DNA of 33,797 bases, from positions 28,893 to 62,689 of the forward strand of contig NZ_NHOU01000020.1 in the NCBI RefSeq assembly GCF_002179555.1, read 5' to 3'. The position numbers and the translations under genes were made by a program. A model generated the notes under the pieces. That model was given only the letters and a program-made list of their open reading frames with translations. It ran no database searches and was not told where the DNA came from. This document shows positions 8,048 through 15,985 of the stretch, piece after piece (position 1 is the first letter of the stretch; each line of letters starts with the position of its first letter). The DNA is from Salinicola salarius (GTDB lineage Bacteria; Pseudomonadota; Gammaproteobacteria; Pseudomonadales; Halomonadaceae).

Positions 8048-9454
8048 TTAGACACTGTAGTAGAGGTCGAACTCGACCGGATGCGTCGCCAGACGCAGAC
8101 GCTCGACGTCTTCGCTCTTCAGCTCGATGTAGGCATCGATCATGTCGTCGGTGAACACGTTACCTTCGGTCAGGAAGGCGCGATCGGCGTCGAGTGCTTC
8201 CAGCGCCTGATCGAGGCTGGTGGCCACGGTCGGGACCTTCTTGCCTTCTTCCGGCGGCAGATCGTACAAGTTCTTGTCCATGGCATCGCCAGGGTGAATC
8301 TTGTTCTTGATGCCGTCGATACCGGCCATCAGCATCGCTGCGAACGCCAGGTAGGGGTTGGCAGTCGGGTCGGGGAAGCGGGTCTCGACGCGCTTGCCCT
8401 TCGGGTTGGAAGTGTACGGAATACGAATGGACGCAGAGCGGTTACGCGCACTGTAGGCAAGCATGACCGGCGCTTCGAAGCCCGGCACCAGACGCTTGTA
8501 GGAGTTCGTCGAAGCGTTGGTGAAGGCGTTCAGAGCACGCGCGTGCTTGATGATACCGCCAATGTAGTACAGCGCCATTTCGGACAGACCGGCGTACTCT
8601 TCGCCCGCGAACTGGTTGGTACCGTCCTTCCAGAAAGACTGGTGAACGTGCATCCCGGAACCGTTGTCACCGACCAGCGGCTTGGGCATGAAGGTTGCCG
8701 TCTTGCCGTAGGCATGTGCCACGTTGTGGATGACGTACTTCATCTCCTGAACTTCGTCGGCCTTCTTCACCAGGGTGTTGAACTTGACGCCGATTTCGTT
8801 CTGACCGGCGTTGGCCACTTCGTGGTGATGCACTTCGACGCTCTGACCGATCGCCTGCAGCGTGTTACACATCGCGCTGCGGATGTCATGGAAGCTGTCG
8901 ACCGGCGGCACGGGGAAATAACCACCCTTGACGCGCGGACGGTGGGCCAGGTTGCCACCTTCGACCTGACGATCGGTGGACCAGGCACCCTCTTCGGAAG
9001 AGATCTTGTACATGGAGCCTTCGATATCGGTCTTCCAATGCACTTCGTCGAAGATGAAGAACTCGGGCTCCGGACCGAAGAAAGCGGTGTCGCCCAGGCC
9101 GGTGCTGTTCAGATAGGCTTCGGCACGCTTGGCGATGGAGCGCGGATCGCGCTCGTAGCCCTGCATGGTGGCCGGCTCGATGATGTCGCAGCGCAGGATC
9201 AGCGTGGAGTCTTCGGTGAACGGATCGAGGAAGGCAGTCCCGTCTTCCGGACGCAGAATCATGTCGGACTCGTTGATGCCCTTCCAGCCTTCGATGGAGG
9301 AGCCGTCGAACATCTGACCATCTTCAAAGAATTCCGCATCGACAGCACTGGCAGGAATCGTGACGTGCTGCTCCTTGCCCTTGGTATCGGTAAAGCGCAG
9401 ATCCACCCACTTGACGTCGTGTTCTTCGATAAGGGCGAGGGTTTTCTCAGACAT
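8048..9454 (-). CDS. glnA: Glutamine synthetase type I (GSI-beta)
   Basis: A 468-residue dodecameric ligase making glutamine from glutamate, ammonia and ATP. It has the family's standard length. Motifs include [17 protein letters not shown] near the N-terminus, [10 protein letters not shown] in the catalytic fold, the ATP-binding [16 protein letters not shown] and, near residue 397, the adenylylation loop NLYDLPPEE whose Tyr is modified by GlnE in GSI-beta enzymes. The frame is open upstream to 9505, but ATG 9454 follows GAGGACAAC and begins the conserved MSEKTL. The promoter region upstream contains a sigma-54 site and NtrC sites, so expression should rise on nitrogen limitation. Confidence 0.98.
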   Translation of the reverse strand: MSEKTLALIEEHDVKWVDLRFTDTKGKEQHVTIPASAVDAEFFEDGQMFDGSSIEGWKGINESDMILRPEDGTAFLDPFTEDSTLILRCDIIEPATMQGYERDPRSIAKRAEAYLNSTGLGDTAFFGPEPEFFIFDEVHWKTDIEGSMYKISSEEGAWSTDRQVEGGNLAHRPRVKGGYFPVPPVDSFHDIRSAMCNTLQAIGQSVEVHHHEVANAGQNEIGVKFNTLVKKADEVQEMKYVIHNVAHAYGKTATFMPKPLVGDNGSGMHVHQSFWKDGTNQFAGEEYAGLSEMALYYIGGIIKHARALNAFTNASTNSYKRLVPGFEAPVMLAYSARNRSASIRIPYTSNPKGKRVETRFPDPTANPYLAFAAMLMAGIDGIKNKIHPGDAMDKNLYDLPPEEGKKVPTVATSLDQALEALDADRAFLTEGNVFTDDMIDAYIELKSEDVERLRLATHPVEFDLYYSV

Positions 9455-9579
9455 GTTGTCCTCCACTGTGAGCCATGGCTCGATTCGTTGGCGAATATCC
9501 AACACCGTTTTTTGGCATGTGTGTTTTGTAGCACGAAGTTAGCGCTCTTGCCCACGCGCACACCGTTTTTACATAGCCA

Positions 9580-9595
9580 TGCAGAGAATGTGCCA
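9580..9595 (-). promoter_or_regulatory. Sigma-54 promoter of glnA
   Basis: The minus strand reads TGGCACATTCTCTGCA: a perfect -24 TGGCAC and a -12 CTGCA, with GG and GC 12 bases apart. The predicted start is near 9569, giving an untranslated leader of about 115 bases. NtrC sites lie 150-200 bases upstream. Confidence 0.82.
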
Positions 9596-9726
9596 AAATG
9601 AAGCAGAACAGTGAGCGACTGATATAACCGCATGACGATAAAGATAATTTCTATCTTCATCCCCATGCCACACAGCCACGATGTGCACGCAAAACGTTCA
9701 TCCCGCAAAGTGACGAATCGCCAAAA

Positions 9727-9773
9727 GCACCATATTGGTGCAACAACATAGCCACTTGCACCAAAATAAAGCT
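9727..9773. promoter_or_regulatory. NtrC enhancer sites upstream of glnA
   Basis: The first site, GCACCATATTGGTGC (9727-9741), is a perfect palindrome matching the NtrC consensus. A second site at 9757-9773 starts with a perfect half-site TTGCACCA but its other half is degenerate (TAAAGC). Paired strong and weak sites are typical of NtrC enhancers. They lie about 165 and 196 bases upstream of the predicted glnA start. The divergent gene at 9864 is close enough to be affected too. Confidence 0.85.
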
Positions 9774-9863
9774 TCTAGCCATCGCCGGAAACTTTGCCGA
9801 AATCCGATAGGCGACGGATACTGTGAGTCAGCGCCGTGATTAACGGCGATCAATGACTCAGTA

Positions 9864-10865
9864 ATGGAATTACCCATGCCCAGGCTGGATCGCACACAGG
9901 ATGTAGTACAGCGCCTACGCGGTCATTGGCGTCTCAATCTCAGCGAGCCGCTATGGGGCCGAAGCGCTATTCTGGCACTGCGCCGGGTACTGGATGATGG
10001 AGCCGAGGCACGCCTGCCCCACCGCGCCGACTGGTGTCTGGGGCCGGACAGTTTCCAGCAGTTGCTGGAAAGCCTCAGCGATAGCGCGCAGATCGTCGGT
10101 CTGGAAAGCGTGCTGCAGCTTCATCACGATCAGTTGCCCCGCATCGCACTCACGTTCGATGGTGGCTGGCGCGACACGCTCAAGCAGGTTTCACCCATGC
10201 TGGAGCGCATGGCACTGCCGGCCAACGTCTTTCTCCCCTGCCCTGTCACCCAGCGAGCCTGGAGCTCCTGGCATGAAGCGTTCGGCGAAGCGCTATGGCA
10301 TGAAGACACGGCCGAGCTTGCCGCCCGGCGGCTGGTCGAAGCCGGCCTGCCACCGCCGCCGGCTTTCGCCGGTAGCCGGGACGAGCGCTACAGCCAGGCG
10401 ATCAAGACCTACGTGGACGAGCTAGACCAGTCGCACAAGCCGGCAACGCTGTATGCCGTTGCTGCAACGCTGGGCGCCGAAGCGATTTTCTGCGACGAGG
10501 CGCTGGATGCATTCAGCATCCGCCGGCTCGAACAAGGTGGGCTTTTCCGTTTCGGCAGCCTGATGCCGCCACGATTCCTGATCCGGGACGCCCGGGCGCT
10601 GGCCCGGCTGCGCGAAAGCCAGCACCAGTTGGCCATTCTGTGCCGCCACCCATTGCCCGTCGCCACCTATGCCGGTGCCGACGAGGACGACGACCTGGCA
10701 CGGCTCGCGACCGGCGCGGGCATCCAGCAAGTGCTGACTCGCCGTGCGGGCTGGCTGGAGCCACCGATCGATACCGTACTTCTGCCACGCTTCGTCATTA
10801 CCCAACCGGTCGCCAACAGCCCCGGGCGGCTGTTCGACTGGCTGCTGGGCAATCTCAATTCCTGA
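9864..10865 (+). CDS. Polysaccharide-deacetylase-like protein with degenerate active site
   Basis: A 333-residue protein whose middle (about 90-135) resembles the NodB/CE4 fold: RIALTFDGGWRDTLKQVSPMLERMALPANVFLP follows the family pattern of TFDDG, then a helix, then ATFF. In active deacetylases motif 1 is TFDD; here the second Asp, a metal ligand, is Gly. I also do not see the H-(S/T)-x-x-H metal motif in the expected place. It may therefore be non-catalytic or use other residues. No signal peptide or membrane span is seen. The start is uncertain: ATG 9864 has no good ribosome site and ATG 9876 has a weak GGAAT. The gene is divergent from glnA and shares its upstream region. Function is not assigned. 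Confidence 0.7.
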   Translation: MELPMPRLDRTQDVVQRLRGHWRLNLSEPLWGRSAILALRRVLDDGAEARLPHRADWCLGPDSFQQLLESLSDSAQIVGLESVLQLHHDQLPRIALTFDGGWRDTLKQVSPMLERMALPANVFLPCPVTQRAWSSWHEAFGEALWHEDTAELAARRLVEAGLPPPPAFAGSRDERYSQAIKTYVDELDQSHKPATLYAVAATLGAEAIFCDEALDAFSIRRLEQGGLFRFGSLMPPRFLIRDARALARLRESQHQLAILCRHPLPVATYAGADEDDDLARLATGAGIQQVLTRRAGWLEPPIDTVLLPRFVITQPVANSPGRLFDWLLGNLNS

Positions 10866-10896
10866 GTTCGCCCTGAGATCGCCGCCGAGCCCGGCT

Positions 10897-11460
10897 TCAC
10901 AGCTCGGGAATGTCGAGCTTCGGCCACTGTCGTAGCCACCCCTTGGCGGCGACCCGACGCCGAAATACTTCGGGGTCGCCATGTCGGGGATTGTGCGTGA
11001 CCCGCCCGGCCAATAGCGAACCCACGCCGAACGGCGCGATCAGACGCAGGCGATCGTCGTCGCCCAGCGTGACGCCCACCGCGGTTTCCCGTTCGACCCA
11101 GACACTCAGCGCTTCTTCTATAGAGAGGTAGGGACGATGCCCGTGGCGCTCGTGCATGCGAGCCTGGTTCTTGACCGACCAGGGCAGCGCCGAGGCGCGC
11201 TCGAGGTGCCGTTCGTGCTCGCGATCGACACGCTTGCCGACCTGGACCGAATCGAAATAGTCCGGATCGAAATAGACCAGATCGATATCGTTCAGCGGCG
11301 TGGATGACGAATAGCCGTGCAGGCGATCCCAGACCAGATTGCGCACGAAGCCGGCGGCCAGCCACCAGTCGGGCAGGCACAACGACCGCGCCTGGCGCAG
11401 CGCCTCCATGCGCCAGACGTCGGCACGAATCCACTCGCCTATCTGCTCAGCGTCTTCCAC
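10897..11460 (-). CDS. Nucleotidyltransferase family protein (COG3575/NTP_transf_6)
   Basis: A 187-residue cytoplasmic protein of the DUF925/COG3575 type, a minimal nucleotidyltransferase fold. Visible features are the helix-turn LPDWWLAAGFVRNLVWDRLHG, the metal-binding acidic pair in LNDIDLVYFD and the C-terminal LIAPFGVGSLLAGRVTHNP, which matches the family's typical ending. Its substrate is not known for the family. The start is GTG 11460, preceded by GAGGATCCC on the minus strand. It is convergent with the deacetylase-like gene, 31 bases away, and divergent from typA. Start codon and family are secure; the biological role is unassigned. Confidence 0.85.
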   Translation of the reverse strand: MEDAEQIGEWIRADVWRMEALRQARSLCLPDWWLAAGFVRNLVWDRLHGYSSSTPLNDIDLVYFDPDYFDSVQVGKRVDREHERHLERASALPWSVKNQARMHERHGHRPYLSIEEALSVWVERETAVGVTLGDDDRLRLIAPFGVGSLLAGRVTHNPRHGDPEVFRRRVAAKGWLRQWPKLDIPEL

Positions 11461-11709
11461 GGGATCCTCGCAAGAATAAAAACCGCTATTTTTCAGCTAG
11501 TTGTGATGACAACAAAAGGCGCGCCAGAACCGGATCCGGGGCAAACGACTTCTCTCGCGCCCGCAGGATCGCCGTGAAAAAAGATCTTGCGCTACGCCGA
11601 TAGACTAAAGTAGCCAGTGTCGCGCGCTTGCCTGTACAATGCGCGCCCGACCCTCCTACTCAGTGCCCAGGGGACTCGTCGATCCAGCGCAGAGCGTGGA
11701 TCATCGACT
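11461..11709. other. Upstream region of typA
   Basis: No gene is visible. TACAAT at 11635-11640 could be a -10 element of a typA promoter, but the matching -35 region is poor. If it is the promoter, the structured element at 11710-11978 would lie inside the typA leader RNA. Confidence 0.35.
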
Positions 11710-11978
11710 TAGGGGCTGTCGGCGTTTCATGCACGGCCGCGCCGGAGCCAGTTTTTGTGCGGGGCAAGGCGTGAGGAGCGCAGTTTGGTCATTCCAAATG
11801 CACGACGAATAACGCAGCAACGTGCAAAAATTGGCCCGGCCCTTCGGGTTGCGCGGCAAATGGCGCCATGCGGCGTTGCGGGATTGGAAAAGGGAAACAC
11901 CCTTCTCTGCATCCCGCGCCTGGCCTGGCGCCATTTGACCCAGCAACGCGGTTCGCGCTGAAACGTCAACAGCCCCTA
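11710..11978. mobile_element. MITE-like structured element upstream of typA
   Basis: The 269-base element begins TAGGGGCTGTCGGCGTTTCA and ends with an imperfect inverted copy (two mismatches in 20) finishing CAGCCCCTA. Inside, CAAATGGCGCCA near 11857 pairs perfectly with TGGCGCCATTTG near 11928, GCGGGAT pairs with ATCCCGC, and AAGGG-AAACA-CCCTT forms a tip hairpin. A three-base GAC occurs on both sides but is too short to prove a target duplication. The open frames within it are short and overlap the hairpins, so it is probably non-coding. Its end sits 37 bases before the typA start codon. Nested symmetry suggests a non-autonomous transposon or a repeated extragenic element; a structured leader RNA is an alternative. 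Confidence 0.65.
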
Positions 11979-12015
11979 GACATGGGCGCACACATTTTAC
12001 GATGGAAACCGCCCC

Positions 12016-13869
12016 ATGAGTGACAACGCCTCTAACGCTCGCATCGAGAGCATTAGGAACATTGCCATTATCGCCCACGTCGACCATGGCAAGACGACAC
12101 TGGTCGACAAGCTCCTGAGCCAGTCCGGCACCCTGGACCGCAAGGCCGAGGGGCAGGAGCGCATCATGGACTCCAACGACCAGGAAAAGGAACGCGGCAT
12201 CACCATCCTGGCCAAGAACACGGCGATCCGCTGGCAGGCACCCGACGACGACGAGGTCTACCACATCAACATCGTCGACACGCCGGGGCACGCCGACTTC
12301 GGCGGCGAGGTGGAGCGCGTAATGTCGATGGTCGACTCGGTCCTGCTGCTGGTCGATGCCGTCGACGGCCCGATGCCGCAGACCCGCTTCGTCACCCAGA
12401 AGGCCTTCGACCAGGGCCTCAAGCCGATCGTCGTGGTCAACAAGATCGACCGCCCCGGCGCGCGCCCCGACTGGGTGATCGACCAGATCTTCGACCTGTT
12501 CGACAACCTCGGTGCCTCCGACGAGCAGCTCGACTTCCCGATCATCTACTGCTCGGCGCTCAACGGCATCGCCGGTCCCGAACCGGAGGAGCTCGCCGAG
12601 GACATGACGCCGATGTTCCGGTCGATCGTCGACATCGTCGAGCCGCCCAGGGTCGAGCTCGACGCGCCCTTCCAGATGCAGATCTCGGCGCTCGACTACT
12701 CCAGCTACGTCGGCGTCATCGGCCTGGGCCGCATCACCCGCGGTAGCGTCAAGCCCAATCAGCAGGTCACCGTTGTCACTAAGGAAGGCAAGAGCCGCCG
12801 TGGCAAGATCGGCCAGGTGATGACCCACATGGGCCTCGAGCGCGTGCAGACCGAGGAAGCCACCGCCGGCGACATCATCTGCATCACCGGCATCGAGGAC
12901 CTGGCGATCTCCGATACCCTGTGCGACCCCAATGCCGTCGAGGCGCTGCCGCCCCTGACCGTCGACGAGCCCACGGTGTCGATGACCTTCCAGGTCAACG
13001 ACTCGCCGTTCGCCGGCAAGGACGGCAAGTACGTCACCAGCCGCAACATCAAGGATCGCCTCGACCAGGAGCTGATCCACAACGTGGCGCTGCGTGTCGA
13101 ACAGGGCGAGTCCGCCGAGAAGTTCAAGGTTTCCGGCCGCGGCGAACTGCACCTTTCGGTGCTGATCGAAACCATGCGTCGTGAAGGCTTCGAGCTGGCC
13201 GTCGGCCGCCCCGAGGTCATCATCCGCGAGATCGATGGCGTCAAGCAGGAGCCGTACGAAGAAGTCATCATCGACTGCGAAGAGCAGCACCAGGGCGCGG
13301 TCATGGAAGAGCTCGGCTATCGCAAGGGCGAGATGACCAACATGAACCCGGATGGCAAGGGTCGTGTGCGTCTGGACTTCATCATCCCCGCGCGCGGTCT
13401 GATCGGCTTCCGTGGTCAGTTCCTGACGCTGACCTCGGGCACCGGCATCCTGACCAGCCGCTTCGATCATTATGGCCCGTTGAAGCCGGACGCCTCCATC
13501 GAGCGTCGTAACGGTGTGCTGGTCTCCATGGTCGGCGGCAAGGCACTGGCCTACGCGCTTTACGCGTTGCAGGAGCGCGGCAAGCTGATCATCGATCACG
13601 CCACGGAAGTCTACGAAGGCATGCTGATCGGCATCAACAACCGTGCCAACGACATGGTGGTCAACCCGACCAAGGGCAAGAAGCTCGACAACATGCGCTC
13701 GACGGGTAACGATGAAAACATTGTGCTGACGCCACCGATCAAGTTCACGCTCGAACAGGCGATCGAATTCCTCGATTCCGATGAACTGGTGGAAGTGACG
13801 CCAAGCCATATTCGTCTGCGCAAGAAGCACCTGACCGAAAACGAGCGCAAGCGCGCCAAGAAGAAGTAA
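12016..13869 (+). CDS. typA: Ribosome-associated GTPase TypA/BipA
   Basis: A 617-residue translational GTPase, slightly longer than the usual 605-615. The G domain has [16 protein letters not shown] (G1), the switch I stretch [13 protein letters not shown] (G2), [15 protein letters not shown] (G3) and [10 protein letters not shown] (G4). EF-G-like domains II, III and V follow, then the BipA-specific C-terminal domain with [14 protein letters not shown] and [21 protein letters not shown]. It binds ribosomes and assists 50S assembly and stress adaptation. ATG 12016 is preceded by GGAAACCGCCCC, a modest ribosome site. It appears monocistronic, with a terminator following. A MITE-like element lies immediately upstream and could influence its expression. 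Confidence 0.98.
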   Translation: MSDNASNARIESIRNIAIIAHVDHGKTTLVDKLLSQSGTLDRKAEGQERIMDSNDQEKERGITILAKNTAIRWQAPDDDEVYHINIVDTPGHADFGGEVERVMSMVDSVLLLVDAVDGPMPQTRFVTQKAFDQGLKPIVVVNKIDRPGARPDWVIDQIFDLFDNLGASDEQLDFPIIYCSALNGIAGPEPEELAEDMTPMFRSIVDIVEPPRVELDAPFQMQISALDYSSYVGVIGLGRITRGSVKPNQQVTVVTKEGKSRRGKIGQVMTHMGLERVQTEEATAGDIICITGIEDLAISDTLCDPNAVEALPPLTVDEPTVSMTFQVNDSPFAGKDGKYVTSRNIKDRLDQELIHNVALRVEQGESAEKFKVSGRGELHLSVLIETMRREGFELAVGRPEVIIREIDGVKQEPYEEVIIDCEEQHQGAVMEELGYRKGEMTNMNPDGKGRVRLDFIIPARGLIGFRGQFLTLTSGTGILTSRFDHYGPLKPDASIERRNGVLVSMVGGKALAYALYALQERGKLIIDHATEVYEGMLIGINNRANDMVVNPTKGKKLDNMRSTGNDENIVLTPPIKFTLEQAIEFLDSDELVEVTPSHIRLRKKHLTENERKRAKKK

Positions 13870-13890
13870 CCGCTGTCGAGGCCCTTTCGC

Positions 13891-13920
13891 GGACCCGCCA
13901 CTCCTGGCGGGTTCGTTTTT
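13891..13920 (+). terminator. Intrinsic terminator of typA
   Basis: ACCCGCCA (13893-13900) pairs with TGGCGGGT (13905-13912) around a CTCC loop and is followed by TCGTTTTT. It lies 24 bases after the typA stop codon. Confidence 0.9.
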
Positions 13921-14085
13921 CTTGATCCAGGTCGCATCCACCCCCTTGCCCGCGAGACGACCGTCCCGGGACTTGTCCTGGAGCAAATTCCCGGCCCGCC
14001 CGTGACGCTATCGTGAGCACGCTTTCCCATGCCGATGCGCTTCGTCGCGCGGCATAGGACTCACCACAGCCCGGGAGATTTCGAG

Positions 14086-14712
14086 ATGCGTTCTTCTATC
14101 CTGCTTTCCGCCGCCCTGCTCGCCACCGGCCTGGTGTCCAGCGCGTCTGCGCTCGCTTATGGCCAGGGCGACCTGTTCACCCGCTTCGGCGTCGCCAAGG
14201 TCGAGCCCAAGAGCGACAACGGTGAATTCGACGACCTGAACATGGATGTCGACGTCGGTGACGACAGCGGCTTCGCCTTCACCCTCGGCTACCGCTTCAC
14301 CGACAAGCTCGGCATCGAGCTGCTGGCCGCCGAGCCCTTCAAGCACGATATCGCGCTGAACGGCGACAACCTGGCCTCCACCAAGCACCTGCCGCCGACC
14401 CTGACGCTGCAGTACTACCCGCTGGGCGGCAGCGATGCCCGCGTTCAGCCCTACGTCGGCGCCGGCATCAACTACACCCACTTCTCCGACGAGGAGCTCG
14501 ACGTCGGCAGCCTCGACCTCGACGACTCCTGGGGGGCCGCCGCCCAGGTCGGTGTCGACCTGCTGATCAATGACCACTGGGCGCTCAACGCCGCCGCCTG
14601 GTATCTCGATATCGACAGCGACGCCACCGCCACGGTCGCCGGCACCGACTACGACGCCGACGTCGAGATCGACCCGGTGGTGGTCATGGGCGGGCTCAGC
14701 TATCGCTTCTGA
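14086..14712 (+). CDS. ompW: OmpW-family outer membrane protein
   Basis: A 208-residue eight-stranded beta-barrel protein. The signal peptide MRSSILLSAALLATGLVSSA ends near SALA, followed by YGQGDLFTRFGVAKVEPKSD. Family hallmarks are FTLGYRFTDKLGIELLAAEPFKHDI, LPPTLTLQYYPLGG, VQPYVGAGINYTHFSDE and the C-terminal aromatic SYRF recognised by the BAM machinery. OmpW proteins form narrow hydrophobic channels and respond to salinity, oxidants or carbon source in other bacteria. The frame is open to 14029, but ATG 14086 follows GGGAGA and starts the signal peptide. It is a single gene after the typA terminator. The symbol is by family. Confidence 0.92.
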   Translation: MRSSILLSAALLATGLVSSASALAYGQGDLFTRFGVAKVEPKSDNGEFDDLNMDVDVGDDSGFAFTLGYRFTDKLGIELLAAEPFKHDIALNGDNLASTKHLPPTLTLQYYPLGGSDARVQPYVGAGINYTHFSDEELDVGSLDLDDSWGAAAQVGVDLLINDHWALNAAAWYLDIDSDATATVAGTDYDADVEIDPVVVMGGLSYRF

Positions 14713-14809
14713 GCGCCCCGGCGGGCGGCACGGCCAGCCCGCCTGTAGGCGTCGCCCGCCGCACGCGCTACGCTGTGAAGGCAAACCCGCTGCCCGCAAA
14801 GGAATCGCG

Positions 14810-15118
14810 ATGCACAAGCACATCGAATGGGACGCACCGGGCGACACCAGCGTCTCCGCCCACTATGCCAAGGACCCCAACGACTACGGTGAACCCCATC
14901 CCGGCAGCATACTCACCGGCCGCTATCGTGGTGCAACGGTGCGTATCCGGGTCGAGGCCTATCGCGATGCCACCAGCATCGGCGAGGTGGTCGCGCTGAT
15001 CGACCCGGCCAGCGGCGAGCGACTGAAGACCCTCGGCGACCTATCTCTCGGCGACCGGGTGCGCCTGCCCGACGACAAGCGCGCCTTCCAGCCGCCCGCC
15101 CCCGACCGGGATACCTGA
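14810..15118 (+). CDS. Small protein of unknown function
   Basis: A 102-residue acidic, soluble protein beginning MHKHIEWDAPGDTSVSAHYA. It has AAAGGAATCGCG before the ATG at 14810, which decides the start over longer open sequence upstream. Residues 35-60 look like a small beta-strand pair (SILTGRYRGATVRIRVEAYR), and GDLSLGDRVRLPDDKRAF closes the folded part. No signal peptide, membrane span or known motif was recognised. Codon usage matches its neighbours. It lies between ompW and the trehalose operon, whose promoter candidate begins 16 bases after its stop. Confidence 0.65.
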   Translation: MHKHIEWDAPGDTSVSAHYAKDPNDYGEPHPGSILTGRYRGATVRIRVEAYRDATSIGEVVALIDPASGERLKTLGDLSLGDRVRLPDDKRAFQPPAPDRDT

Positions 15119-15133
15119 ACCCGGCCAGCCCCC

Positions 15134-15161
15134 TTGCCAGCCCCCTGCCAAAGGGTATGAT
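15134..15161 (+). promoter_or_regulatory. Candidate sigma-70 promoter of the trehalose operon
   Basis: TTGCCA (15134-15139) and TATGAT (15156-15161) are separated by 16 bases. The predicted start near 15168 would give a leader of about 65 bases to the otsB ATG. The -35 lies in a short CCCCTTGCCA/CCCCTGCCA direct repeat. Confidence 0.45.
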
Positions 15162-15232
15162 GAAAGACGCGGCGCCGGCCGGTGCCGCTTCTTCGTTCCG
15201 CGAGCCACCAACGAGACGCCAGCGACGAGACG

Positions 15233-15985
15233 ATGCCCGATTCCACGCCACCGCCTCCCCCGCCGCGCCACGACTGGGCATTGTTCCTCGACTTCGATGG
15301 CACCCTGGTGCCACTCGTCGACCATCCCCGCGACACCACCGTCTCGGCGCCGCTGCGCCACCTGATCGCCACGCTCGATCGCGAGCTCGACGGCGCCGTG
15401 GCGATCGTCAGCGGCCGTCCGGTCGCCGAGCTCGAGCGCCTGCTCGCCCCGCTCACCCTGCCCCTGGCCGGCGTTCACGGGCTGGAGTGGCGCGACGCCA
15501 AAGGCGCCTACCACAGCGCCATCGAGCGCCCCGAACGATTGGCCGCCTGCCGCGACGCCCTGGCCACCTTCGTCGCCGAACACACCGGCCTGCACTACGA
15601 GGACAAGCGCGTCTCGCTGGCCCTTCACTACCGTGGCGCGCCCGATCGCGCCGAGGCCTGCCGCCGGTTCATGGACGAGTGGCGGGACACCCTAGGCGAG
15701 ACCTTCGAGACCATCGCCGGCAAGTACGTCATCGAACTGCGTCCAGCCGGCGTGCACAAGGGCACGGCGGTCGAGCGGCTGCTCGACGATCCGGTCTTCC
15801 GTGGCCGCCGCCCGGTGTTCGTCGGCGACGACGTCACCGACGAGGACGCCTTTCGCGAGGTCAACGCTCGTGACGGGCTCAGCGTGCGCGTCGGCGGCGG
15901 AAGCGAGACCGTCGCAACCTATTATCTGGAATCGGTACAGGAGGTACTGACATGGTTGGAGAGTCTGCCATCCCGTTCGACCTGA
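15233..15985 (+). CDS. otsB: Trehalose-6-phosphate phosphatase
   Basis: A 250-residue HAD-family phosphatase that dephosphorylates trehalose-6-phosphate to trehalose, the second step of the OtsA/OtsB pathway. HAD motif I is LFLDFDGTLVPL, motif II is AIVSGRP, and the acidic motif IV is FVGDDVTDEDAF, all characteristic of OtsB. The lysine motif lies in GVHKGTAVERLL. The frame is open from a GTG at 15182, but ATG 15233 is taken because the conserved protein begins shortly after it and a GAG-containing site precedes it; the ribosome site is weak. It overlaps the GH15 gene by 34 bases, indicating translational coupling in an operon with otsA. The order otsB before otsA is typical of osmoprotective clusters. 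Confidence 0.93.
   Translation: MPDSTPPPPPPRHDWALFLDFDGTLVPLVDHPRDTTVSAPLRHLIATLDRELDGAVAIVSGRPVAELERLLAPLTLPLAGVHGLEWRDAKGAYHSAIERPERLAACRDALATFVAEHTGLHYEDKRVSLALHYRGAPDRAEACRRFMDEWRDTLGETFETIAGKYVIELRPAGVHKGTAVERLLDDPVFRGRRPVFVGDDVTDEDAFREVNARDGLSVRVGGGSETVATYYLESVQEVLTWLESLPSRST

Noticed and set aside
11755-11961. 68-residue frame inside the structured element upstream of typA
   Set aside because: It is made of the arms of the nested inverted repeats and has no ribosome site; it is not a transposase.
11701-13986. 761-codon minus-strand frame opposite typA
   Set aside because: It is the antisense shadow of a highly conserved gene in GC-rich DNA, has no ribosome site and no recognisable motif.
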